Program-made: the position numbers and the translations under genes
In this document: piece after piece, positions 8,867 to 16,936 of the stretch
How positions within the stretch are numbered: the stretch's first letter is position 1
Layout: each line of letters starts with the position of its first letter
Source of the DNA: JABCYV01 sp963696025
GTDB taxonomy: Bacteria > Acidobacteriota > Terriglobia > Terriglobales > Acidobacteriaceae
Length of the DNA stretch: 64,000 bases
Assembly (NCBI GenBank): GCA_963696025.1
Contig: CAVOII010000015.1
Coordinates: 215,280 to 279,279, forward strand
Direction: 5' to 3'
Notes under the pieces: model-generated
What the model was told of the DNA's origin: nothing
Seen by the model: the letters and a program-made list of their open reading frames with translations, nothing else
Databases searched by the model: none

Positions 8867-10069
8867 ATGAAGGCGCAGAAAAAGTCGACCACCGGTCGCG
8901 TCGCGGCCAACGATCAAGTCGCAATGGCGGAAAGAACCAGCGGGATTGAGCAAATCGTCGATAAGGCTGTCTCTCAAGTGTTGGAGAGGCACGTATCCCT
9001 GATTCGAGAAGATTTGGTCCGTCGCGTTCTGGACGAACTTCCCACTCCGGAAGCACCAGCCCCGGCGGTTTCTGAAAACGATACCGCCAACTTGCTCAAA
9101 GCGATTTCGGCCATCCACGCCGGGACTTCCCAAAAGGAAATTCTACGCGCCCTATTAGACAGCACCGTCCGTTACTGCGGGCGGGCGGCCCTCTTTGTCA
9201 TCAAGGCAGGGGCGGCGACCGGCTGGCAGGGCCGCGGGTTTGGGGATCAATCGGGCGAAAACGACGAGGTCAAGGATTTCTTGCTCGACGTGAACACTGG
9301 CCTCGGCGCTCGAGCTATGCTGTCCCGGATGGTTTCAACCGGCGCAGCCAGCGAAATGGATCCTCAATTTATATCGCGCTTTCAAGTGCCGCTGGATGAT
9401 TCGGCAATGGTACTTCCGCTGCTCTTGAAAGAGAAGATTGCTGCCCTCGTTTATGCTGACGCCGGTTTGGAAGCGGGTGGAAAATTCGATGCCCCCGCCT
9501 TGGAAGTGTTGGTAATGGCGACGAGCGCGTGGTTGGAAGTGACTTCGCTGCGCAAACAGGCACAGAAAGAAGGTGCAGTGGAAGCCGGCGCAGTGGAGAA
9601 AGCATCGTCCGTACCGCCGGTGCAAACGGTATCGTCTTTTTCCGACCCGTTTGCGGCCCACGCGCCGAAGCATGTCGAAACCGCACCCACCCCGGTTGCC
9701 GAGGCGGAACCTGCGACGGTTGTTGAGGCCGAACCCGTGGCGGTCGCCGCAGCCGCAGCGGCCGGGCCAACCACTGATGCGCATGCGCAACTGCCGCCGG
9801 AGGAAGCCGACGTCCACCGCAAGGCGCAGCGCTTTGCCCGTCTCCTGGTTGATGAGATCAAACTGTACAATCAGGCCAAAGTGGCCGAGGGGCGCAAGCA
9901 CAAAGATTTGTATGACCGCCTGAAAGAAGACATCGAGAAAAGTCGCGGAACTTACAAGAAAAGATATGGTAATACTGCGGCCGCAGGCACCGACTACTTC
10001 AGCCAGGAACTCATCCGCAGCCTGGCGGAGGATGATAGTTCAATCATGGGCGCCAATTTTCGGCGATAA
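8867..10069 (+). CDS. GAF-like domain protein of unknown role
   Basis: A 400-residue soluble protein. Residues 65-240 have the pattern of a GAF-type sensory fold (an IHAGTSQKEILRALLDSTVRYCGRAALFVIKAGAATGW-type opening and VLPLLLKEKIAALVYAD late in the domain). An Ala/Pro/Glu/Val-rich disordered linker (about 250-310) leads to a basic helical tail containing QRFARLLVDEIKLYNQAKV. No enzymatic domain is seen. It lies divergent to the sigma factor and 9 bases before the transglycosylase gene, so the two are probably co-transcribed. The likely role is sensing or scaffolding, which is inference only. Confidence 0.6.
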   Translation: MKAQKKSTTGRVAANDQVAMAERTSGIEQIVDKAVSQVLERHVSLIREDLVRRVLDELPTPEAPAPAVSENDTANLLKAISAIHAGTSQKEILRALLDSTVRYCGRAALFVIKAGAATGWQGRGFGDQSGENDEVKDFLLDVNTGLGARAMLSRMVSTGAASEMDPQFISRFQVPLDDSAMVLPLLLKEKIAALVYADAGLEAGGKFDAPALEVLVMATSAWLEVTSLRKQAQKEGAVEAGAVEKASSVPPVQTVSSFSDPFAAHAPKHVETAPTPVAEAEPATVVEAEPVAVAAAAAAGPTTDAHAQLPPEEADVHRKAQRFARLLVDEIKLYNQAKVAEGRKHKDLYDRLKEDIEKSRGTYKKRYGNTAAAGTDYFSQELIRSLAEDDSSIMGANFRR

Positions 10070-10078
10070 TTAACAGAA

Positions 10079-12358
10079 GTGGTTCCTTATCGTCCCCAAT
10101 CGATCCTCCGTTCGGTTTTCGCTTTGATCCTGGCAGCCTTGTGCATTGACTTAGCCTCCGGCACTATTCAGTCAGCCGCAACCCAAACCCAATCAAGTCA
10201 AAAGAAGAGCACAAAAAAAACCACTACCCAGAGGCGAAAAACCTCTCCGCGCCTGCGCCGCATGCATCAGGCATTTGTGGCGTCCGCCAGCCTGAAGCCT
10301 ATGGCGCGGCAGCTGTTGCAGGACCGTACTCCCGCCGCATACGCCGGAGTCGAGGCCTTCGCTCGCCGCCACAGTAAAGAAGATGCGGGAGCCCTGGCGT
10401 GGCTGGTCGTGGGTTATGCCCATGTGCTGGATCACGATTACGCCAAAGCTATCGATCCGCTGAATCGCGCCAAGCCGCTCGCCGGCGATCTCGGAGACTA
10501 CGTCAGCTACTATCTCGGAAGCTCATACTTTCAAACCGGACGGACGGGAGAAGCGCTGGCCAGCCTCCACGATTTCGATGAGAACTATCCCGAATCACTA
10601 TTGATTCGCGACGCGCACGTTATGTATGCCAACGTTCTGTTGGCGGAGGGCCGATCCCAGGACGTCATCGCGGTTCTGGAGAAAGAACGCGAGCCCACGC
10701 GGGCCGACCTCGAACTCGTGCTGGGACGTGCCTACGCCGCATCGGCACAGACGGAGAAAGCAGCCAGCACGCTGCGGAACTTGTACTTCACCATGCCTTT
10801 GAGCGGGGAAGCGAGCCAGGCGGACGTCGAACTGAAAAAATTAGCTGCGAGTGCACAGATACCGCCGCCGGGTTTGAACGGAAGGCGGACACGTGCCGAT
10901 TTGTTGCTCAAAGGCAAACGCTTCAGCGATGCCGCCAACGAGTATCGCAGTCTGTTGGGCGACGTGAGTCCTGGCGAACGTCCAGAGGTGCAACTTGCTT
11001 TGGGAACTGCGCTGCGCCGTGCCGGCCAGAACCGGGAGGCAAAACAGGTGTTGGAGTCGATCTCGAGTCCGACGCCTCAGATAAATGCCGAGCGCCTGTT
11101 CAACCTGGGAGAGATTGCTCGGGCGTCGAATGACGACAATGAGTTCCTGCGGGTTCTGGGGCAGCTCCGCGAAACCATACCCAACAGTTTATGGCTCGAG
11201 CAGGCACTACTTTCCGCTGGGAACATCTACCTTCTGAAGCGCGACTACGACCACGCGATTGATACCTATCGAGAGCTGCAAGAGCGCTTCCCCAATGGTG
11301 GCCGCGCTTCCTACGCGCACTGGAAGGTGGCGTGGCTGAGTCTTCGTCAGGGAAGAAATGCCGACGCCAAGAATGGATTTGAACAGCAGATCGCGCTCTA
11401 CCCGAGTTCCGCCGAAGTGCCGGCAGCTCTATACTGGCGCGCGCGACTGGCGGAAGAAGATAACGAACCAGCCACAGCAAAAGCCTATTATCAGAAACTC
11501 TCGGATCGCTTCCGAAACTATTACTACGGCGAATTGGCGCGGCAGCGACTCAAGAAAATTCCGGCTGATAGCGATCCTGCGCATCTTGCCTTGCTGGACC
11601 GGGTGCCGCCCATCGAGTCCGGCGCGAAAGTCACCCTGGACACGGTCCCAACCGACGACCTGCGCGTGCAAAAGGCGCAACTGTTGGAGAACGGCGCTCT
11701 CCTTGATTTTTCAGCCCGCGAATTGCAGGCCGCGGCCGCGGCAGAGAAGGGCAACTGGGCAACCGCAGAAACCGCGCGCATGTACAACGACGCCGGGCGT
11801 TACGACATGGCGATCGAGGTCCTGAAGCATGCCGTGCCCAGCTACTTTGCCGTGGACCTGCCCAGTCTGCCGCGGGCTTATTGGGAAGCGCTATTTCCAA
11901 AAGCCTATTGGCCAGACTTGAAGAAATTCTCGTCGCAAAATGCATTGGATCCTTACTTGGTTGCTTCCCTTATCCGGCAAGAATCCGAATTTAATCCTGC
12001 GGCGGTCTCGCGCGCGAACGCCGTCGGATTGATGCAGTTGCTTCCGAAGGTGGGAAAAGGAGTAGCCAAACAGGAGAAGATCAAGCATTACTCCGCCCAG
12101 CAGCTATTCATGCCGGCGATGAACCTGCAGCTTGGGACCCGCTATTTCCGCGCCATGGTCGATAAGTTTGGAGCGTTCGAGTACGCGCTGGCGGCTTACA
12201 ATGCAGGTTCCGATCGAGTTGGCGACTGGCTGGGACAGGGTAAATATCGCGATCCGCAAGAATTTGTCGAGTCCATCCCCTTCACCGAGACTCGCGAATA
12301 CGTGCAAGCCATCCTGCGCAATGAAAACGTCTACCGCCAGTTGTACGGAACTCCGTAG
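10079..12358 (+). CDS. soluble lytic murein transglycosylase with TPR repeats
   Basis: A 759-residue exported Slt70-like enzyme. After an N-terminal hydrophobic segment (SVFALILAALCIDLASG) comes a Lys/Thr-rich linker, then a long superhelical region of TPR-like repeats (about 90-560), then a GH23 catalytic domain. The catalytic glutamate lies in LIRQESEFNPAAVS, followed by GLMQLLP and ALAAYNAGSDRVGDW. It should cleave the MurNAc-GlcNAc bond with 1,6-anhydro product formation in the periplasm. The start is GTG at 10079 with a weak ribosome site. It is longer than E. coli Slt70 because of extra repeats. Confidence 0.9.
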   Translation: MVPYRPQSILRSVFALILAALCIDLASGTIQSAATQTQSSQKKSTKKTTTQRRKTSPRLRRMHQAFVASASLKPMARQLLQDRTPAAYAGVEAFARRHSKEDAGALAWLVVGYAHVLDHDYAKAIDPLNRAKPLAGDLGDYVSYYLGSSYFQTGRTGEALASLHDFDENYPESLLIRDAHVMYANVLLAEGRSQDVIAVLEKEREPTRADLELVLGRAYAASAQTEKAASTLRNLYFTMPLSGEASQADVELKKLAASAQIPPPGLNGRRTRADLLLKGKRFSDAANEYRSLLGDVSPGERPEVQLALGTALRRAGQNREAKQVLESISSPTPQINAERLFNLGEIARASNDDNEFLRVLGQLRETIPNSLWLEQALLSAGNIYLLKRDYDHAIDTYRELQERFPNGGRASYAHWKVAWLSLRQGRNADAKNGFEQQIALYPSSAEVPAALYWRARLAEEDNEPATAKAYYQKLSDRFRNYYYGELARQRLKKIPADSDPAHLALLDRVPPIESGAKVTLDTVPTDDLRVQKAQLLENGALLDFSARELQAAAAAEKGNWATAETARMYNDAGRYDMAIEVLKHAVPSYFAVDLPSLPRAYWEALFPKAYWPDLKKFSSQNALDPYLVASLIRQESEFNPAAVSRANAVGLMQLLPKVGKGVAKQEKIKHYSAQQLFMPAMNLQLGTRYFRAMVDKFGAFEYALAAYNAGSDRVGDWLGQGKYRDPQEFVESIPFTETREYVQAILRNENVYRQLYGTP

Positions 12359-12574
12359 GGCAAAGCGCAAAACAAAATAGTCGATTTCGAAACAGAATCA
12401 TCCGGGCATCGCTGGCGTGCTCTCACTTAGCCAAACCTTCGTTATCTTCCAGCAGAGTTACGGCAAGAGTGAAACTAGTGAAGGCGGCGGTTCCGCCGAT
12501 AGCTAGTTAAGTGTCGTTCGCAACCTATATCACCGGCTTCGCAATCGTGTATTCGAGCTCCAAAGGAGATAAGC

Positions 12575-12925
12575 ATGCGGTTGAAATGGGTGTCTGGACT
12601 GTTGTTGACAGCGGCTTTTGCTCTTCCCACTTTCGCGCAAGTTTCCGTTTATATCGGCAGCGCGCCACCTCCGCTGCGTTACGAAAGACGAGGGGCCGCT
12701 CCCGGGCCCGGTTATGCTTGGGTCGAGGGTTACTGGGCGCCTAACGGGCATCATTATGGGTGGGTTGCTGGTCGCTGGGAACGACCACCCTACGAAGGCG
12801 CTTATTGGAACCACCCCCACTATGACCACTATCAGCAGGGCTGGCAGTTGCATGAGGGCCATTGGGACCACGAAGACCACGATAACGGCCATGGGCATGA
12901 TCACGATGACCATGACCATCACTAA
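12575..12925 (+). CDS. exported YXWGXW-repeat protein with His-rich tail
   Basis: A 116-residue exported protein. A signal peptide covers residues 1-22 (LLLTAAFALPTFAQ). The mature part holds the Tyr/Trp repeat PGYAWVEGYWAP, YGWVAGRWERPP and HEGHWDHED typical of YXWGXW proteins. The last 20 residues are almost only His, Asp and Gly, which suggests divalent metal binding in the periplasm or on the envelope. AAAGGAG precedes the ATG. It is monocistronic. Confidence 0.8.
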   Translation: MRLKWVSGLLLTAAFALPTFAQVSVYIGSAPPPLRYERRGAAPGPGYAWVEGYWAPNGHHYGWVAGRWERPPYEGAYWNHPHYDHYQQGWQLHEGHWDHEDHDNGHGHDHDDHDHH

Positions 12926-12995
12926 AATTCTAGACGAATGAGTGTGGGGGGCACTCCGGAGCTGATTCCGGAACGTATTTTGAGAGTGGGACTCT

Positions 12996-14174
12996 TCAAA
13001 ATGCGTCGATGCCGGTCACGCTCTGGCCGATGATCAGCGTGTGGATGTCATGCGTGCCTTCGTAAGTTTTCACCGACTCCAGGTTCATCATGTGGCGCAT
13101 GATGGGATATTCATCCGCCACGCCATTCGCCCCGAGGATGTCGCGCGCCATACGAGCGCACTCCAGCGCCATCCAGACGTTGTTTCGCTTCGCCATAGAA
13201 ATATGTTGCGGGCGGGACTTGTCCTTGTCTTTGAGGCGCCCTACTTGCAGAACAAGCAATTGCGCTTTAGTGATCTCGGAAATCATCCAGGCCAGCTTCT
13301 CCTGAACCAGTTGCCGTGACGCAATGGGTTCATCGTGAAACTGCTTGCGGAAGAGCGAATACTGCAGCGCGCAGTCGTAGCAGGCCATGGCCGCGCCCAC
13401 CGCGCCCCAGGCAATTCCGTAGCGCGCTTGATTCAGACATTTAAGCGGAGACTTCAGTCCGCCTGTGCCTGGCAGCAAATTCGATTCTGGCACGTGCACG
13501 TCCTGCATCGAGAGGCTCGAAGTAACCGACGCCCGCAGCGACCACTTGCCGTGTATGTCTTCGGCGCGAAAGCCGGGACGATCAGTCTCCACCAGAAAGC
13601 CGCGAATCGTATTGTCTTCGTCCTCCGCTTTCGCCCAGATGACTGCCACGTCCGCAATGGACCCGGAGGTGATCCACATCTTCTCGCCGTTCAGAACATA
13701 TTCCTTGCCAACCTTGCGGGCTCGCGAGCGCATACCACTCGGATTCGATCCGAAATCAGGCTCAGTCAGTCCGAAGCAGCCGAGCTTTTCCCCTTTTTGC
13801 ATTGCCGGCAGCCAGGTCTGCTTCTGTTCTTCGCTGCCAAACGCAAAAATCGGATACATGACCAGGGCCGACTGTACGCTGACGAACGAACGCAGGCCGG
13901 AGTCGCCGCGCTCCAGTTCCTGGGTGACCAACCCATATTCCACATTGGACATCCCAGCGCAGCCGTAGCCCTTGAGGCTGGCCCCAAAAAAGCCGAGATC
14001 GGCCATCGGCTTTACGAGTTCGCGGGGGAAGCGCCCGGCCCGGTTGCATTCTTCAATGATCGGGATCAGATTGTCTTCAATGAACTTGCGGGTAGTGTCG
14101 CGGACCAGACGCTCGTCGTCGCTGAGCAGAGTATCGAATTCGAGGAAGTCAACTCCTCGGAACTTAAGGGCCAT
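12996..14174 (-). CDS. gcdH: acyl-CoA dehydrogenase, glutaryl-CoA dehydrogenase type
   Basis: A 392-residue flavoenzyme of the acyl-CoA dehydrogenase family. FAD-contact motifs FGLTEPDFGSNP and MWITSGSIADVAVIWA are present. The catalytic base is Glu372 in YEGTHDIHTLIIGQ, the context typical of glutaryl-CoA dehydrogenase, which oxidises and decarboxylates glutaryl-CoA to crotonyl-CoA in lysine/tryptophan breakdown. The symbol is assigned by motif resemblance; another short-branched acyl-CoA substrate is possible. It lies alone, so no pathway partner supports the choice. Confidence 0.82.
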   Translation of the reverse strand: MALKFRGVDFLEFDTLLSDDERLVRDTTRKFIEDNLIPIIEECNRAGRFPRELVKPMADLGFFGASLKGYGCAGMSNVEYGLVTQELERGDSGLRSFVSVQSALVMYPIFAFGSEEQKQTWLPAMQKGEKLGCFGLTEPDFGSNPSGMRSRARKVGKEYVLNGEKMWITSGSIADVAVIWAKAEDEDNTIRGFLVETDRPGFRAEDIHGKWSLRASVTSSLSMQDVHVPESNLLPGTGGLKSPLKCLNQARYGIAWGAVGAAMACYDCALQYSLFRKQFHDEPIASRQLVQEKLAWMISEITKAQLLVLQVGRLKDKDKSRPQHISMAKRNNVWMALECARMARDILGANGVADEYPIMRHMMNLESVKTYEGTHDIHTLIIGQSVTGIDAF

Positions 14175-14335
14175 GAGGATCTCGCTTCTGTTTCTTCGCC
14201 ACTATAGGGCGTATGCATTGAGGGAGAGGAAACACTAGAAGGTAGCAAACGGTACCCAGACCGTCAAACCAGGTTTTTTACAATCTATTTGCAATTCGTA
14301 CTAAAATCGCCCGGTCTTTTGCCATCTAACTCTCT

Positions 14336-15214
14336 ATGACGAACGTGAACATCGGTTCGTACAAAAGACTAGCGCACTGGGCCATCGCATCTGCATTTTT
14401 GCTGATCACTATTTCGGTTTCCGCGGCAGCTGCAGATGCTCCCGCGACTCAGACCCAGCCGACCCTTGACCAGGGTTTTGTTCTGCTTTACAACCTCGAC
14501 TTTGACCAAGCTCATCAACTTTTTCTTTCTTGGGAGGAGGAACATCCAGACAATCCGATGGGCCCGACCAGCGATGCTGCGGGACTGCTGTTTTCAGAGT
14601 TCCATCGTCTGAGGGTGCTGGAAGGTCAATTTTACGAAGATGACAAGGCCTTCGCCGCCCGCAAAAAGCTCGACCCCGACCCCGAGATTCGCGACCGCTT
14701 CAACGCCGCCCTGGAACAGGCCGAGGGTAAAGCCAAGGCCCGTCTGGCGAAAGACTCGAGGGACGCGGATTCGCTATTTGCTTTGACGCTAGCGTCGGGG
14801 TTGCAGGCAGACTACGCCGCTTTGATCGATAAGCGCAATTTGGCCTCTCTTCATTACACCAAAGTAGCGAACAATTGGGCTGACCAGTTGCTCGCGGTCG
14901 ATCCCAAGTGCTATGACGCGCACGTCGCCACCGGCTTCAGCAAGTACATCATCGGCAGCATGTCCGCGCCGGTGCGCTGGCTTGTCAAGCTGGGTGGCGT
15001 GTCCGGTGACAAGCAAGCCGGAATTGCGGAGCTGCAATTGACCGCCGACCACGGGCGTTATCTTGCGCCCTTCGCTCGCATGCTGCTGGCTATTGCTTAT
15101 GTCCGCGACAAGGACAAATCGCGGGCCCGCTCGCTGCTGGCGTCCTTGCGGGACCAATTTCCTCGCAACCCGCTCTTCGCCAGCGAAATCGCCCGTCTGG
15201 ATGCCGGTCACTAG
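14336..15214 (+). CDS. exported TPR-like hypothetical protein
   Basis: A 292-residue protein with an N-terminal signal (LAHWAIASAFLLITISVSAAAA). The rest is helical and TPR-like: LLYNLDFDQAHQLFLSWEEE, SLFALTLASGLQADYAALI, PFARMLLAIAYVRDKDKSRA. It resembles Acidobacteria proteins that accompany processing or secretion systems, but no function is assignable. It ends 100 bases before the Pho box of pstS and is probably outside that regulon. Confidence 0.65.
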   Translation: MTNVNIGSYKRLAHWAIASAFLLITISVSAAAADAPATQTQPTLDQGFVLLYNLDFDQAHQLFLSWEEEHPDNPMGPTSDAAGLLFSEFHRLRVLEGQFYEDDKAFAARKKLDPDPEIRDRFNAALEQAEGKAKARLAKDSRDADSLFALTLASGLQADYAALIDKRNLASLHYTKVANNWADQLLAVDPKCYDAHVATGFSKYIIGSMSAPVRWLVKLGGVSGDKQAGIAELQLTADHGRYLAPFARMLLAIAYVRDKDKSRARSLLASLRDQFPRNPLFASEIARLDAGH

Positions 15215-15316
15215 CACACCAAGCGCATGCGCCAGACACTTCCGAAGTGTTGGGCTTGACCTGATGGCGTGAGAAGTCCTTACCCTGCAATGCGATTCAC
15301 TGGAAATTTATTACTT

Positions 15317-15333
15317 TGTAACCCTCCTGTAAC
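15317..15333 (+). promoter_or_regulatory. putative Pho box upstream of pstS
   Basis: TGTAAC at 15317 and TGTAAC at 15328 are spaced exactly 11 bp, the repeat period of PhoB-type boxes, and lie 52 bases upstream of the pstS start. The sequence TAAC(C/A)CTCCTGTAACA is shared with a second site upstream of pstC (26793-26809). Confidence 0.65.
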
Positions 15334-15384
15334 ATTTCGAGCTTAAGCTGGGCGCCAAACGACAACGACAAGGAGGAACATCGA

Positions 15385-16386
15385 GTGCTACATCGAATTG
15401 CGCTTTTGTGCGTTGCTCTAGCGATACCCGCTTTGGGGCAGACCACGTTGAATGGGGCGGGCGCAACTTTTCCTTACCCGATGTATTCCAAATGGTTCAG
15501 CGAGTACCACAAGCTTCATCCTGACATCGAGATTAACTACCAGTCCATCGGAAGCGGCGGTGGCATTCGTCAGGTTCTGGCGGGGACAGTGGACTTTGGC
15601 GCCAGTGACGGACCCATGACCGATGAGCAGCTGGCACAAACGAAGATGAAAATTCTGCATATTCCCACGGTGTTGGGTGCAGTGGTCCCCGCGTACAACG
15701 TGCCGGGGATAAGTGGTGAGCTACGGTTCTCGCCTAAAACTATTGCCGATATCTGCTTGGGCAAAATCACCACCTGGAACGACAAGGCGATCGCAACCGA
15801 CAATCCCGGGGTTCAGCTTCCAAACCAGTCCATTATCGTCGTGCATCGCTCGGAGGGCAGCGGCACCAACTACATCTTCACTGATTATCTTTCGAAGGTG
15901 AGCGATGATTGGAAGACCACGGTAGGCAAAGGTACTTCGGTGAAGTGGCCGGTCGGGTTGGGCGCAAAGGGCAACGAAGGGGTAGCTGGAATGGTTCGCC
16001 AAATGCAGGGATCCTTCACCTACGTCGAGCTTATCTACGCGGTACAGAACAAGATCCCGTTCGGAATCGTGAAGAATGCTGCGGGGAATTGGGTCAAGGG
16101 TAGTCTGGAGGGAGCGACTGCGGCAGCAGCCTCAGTGAAGAACATGCCAGCCGATTTCCGGATCTCGATCACCGACCCTCAGGGAAAGGATGCCTATCCT
16201 ATTTCCAGCTTTACCTGGTTGCTGATTCCAACCCAAGCCAAGGACCCGGCCAAGGGAAAGATTATCGCCGATTTCCTGAACTGGATGGTGGACGATGGTC
16301 AGAAGATGACAGCCGCGCTCAGCTATGCGCCACTTCCCAGCAGTGTCGCTTCCAAGGTAAAGGAAACAATCAAGCAGGTTCACTAG
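15385..16386 (+). CDS. pstS: phosphate ABC transporter substrate-binding protein
   Basis: A 333-residue periplasmic phosphate-binding protein of the Pst high-affinity uptake system. A signal peptide covers residues 1-18. Phosphate-contact motifs are GAGATFPYPMYSKW, SIGSGGGIRQ, DFGASDGPM and HRSEGSGTNYIFTDYL, all in family order. The GTG start follows AAGGAGGA. It is separated from pstCAB by about 10 kb of polyphosphate genes and a transposon, unlike the usual pstSCAB order, but shares the Pho-box motif with pstC. Confidence 0.95.
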   Translation: MLHRIALLCVALAIPALGQTTLNGAGATFPYPMYSKWFSEYHKLHPDIEINYQSIGSGGGIRQVLAGTVDFGASDGPMTDEQLAQTKMKILHIPTVLGAVVPAYNVPGISGELRFSPKTIADICLGKITTWNDKAIATDNPGVQLPNQSIIVVHRSEGSGTNYIFTDYLSKVSDDWKTTVGKGTSVKWPVGLGAKGNEGVAGMVRQMQGSFTYVELIYAVQNKIPFGIVKNAAGNWVKGSLEGATAAAASVKNMPADFRISITDPQGKDAYPISSFTWLLIPTQAKDPAKGKIIADFLNWMVDDGQKMTAALSYAPLPSSVASKVKETIKQVH

Positions 16387-16479
16387 ATAGGTCCTTGAAT
16401 TAAGAAAAAGAACGACGCTTAGGCCGAGTTTGATGAGTCCGGGGAAGGAGCGCTTCTATCTGTTCTATACTGACTCTTC

Positions 16480-16887
16480 ATGAAGTCGTGGTCAGTAAGA
16501 ATTATTCTCCTGCTGGCGCTCCTGCTTCCGGCTTTGTATGCCGCCGATAAGCCGTACCAGACCGGCAAGATTGTTGCGGTGCAGCGGAAATCCCGGGAAC
16601 GCGTTCTCTACTACCTGGTCAACACGCCGGTTACCAAAGACGATCCATACTACGAAGTATCGCTGCAGTTTAAGGATATAATCTACGACGGCGACTACAC
16701 TCCGCGTCACGCTTCGGATACTCTTCCCGAAGAATGGATCGCCGGCTCGGAAATCCAGGCGAGAGTCGATAAGCGCCACATATTGGTAAAGCAGCCGAGC
16801 GGAGTCATTTGGACCTTGGTTATTGTAAAACGCAGGCCCGCGGCGCCGGACAAGCCCCCTGCCGATTCCCCGCCTGGCAAGAACTGA
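16480..16887 (+). CDS. small exported hypothetical protein
   Basis: A 135-residue protein with a signal peptide (residues 1-21, VRIILLLALLLPALYAA). The mature part is a compact beta-rich domain (YQTGKIVAVQRKSRERVLYYL, VSLQFKDIIYDGDYTP, IQARVDKRHILVKQPSG) ending in a Pro/Ala tail. I do not recognise the family. It lies between pstS and ppk1, so phosphate regulation is possible but not shown. Confidence 0.65.
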   Translation: MKSWSVRIILLLALLLPALYAADKPYQTGKIVAVQRKSRERVLYYLVNTPVTKDDPYYEVSLQFKDIIYDGDYTPRHASDTLPEEWIAGSEIQARVDKRHILVKQPSGVIWTLVIVKRRPAAPDKPPADSPPGKN

Positions 16888-16936
16888 ACTGGTAATGAAC
16901 CGCGAGACTTCCTGGTTATTGTTGTTCCTCTGAGTT

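Noticed and set aside
13335..14207. Long plus-strand frame (290 codons)
   Set aside because: It lies wholly antisense to the acyl-CoA dehydrogenase gene and has no domain; a shadow of high-GC coding DNA.
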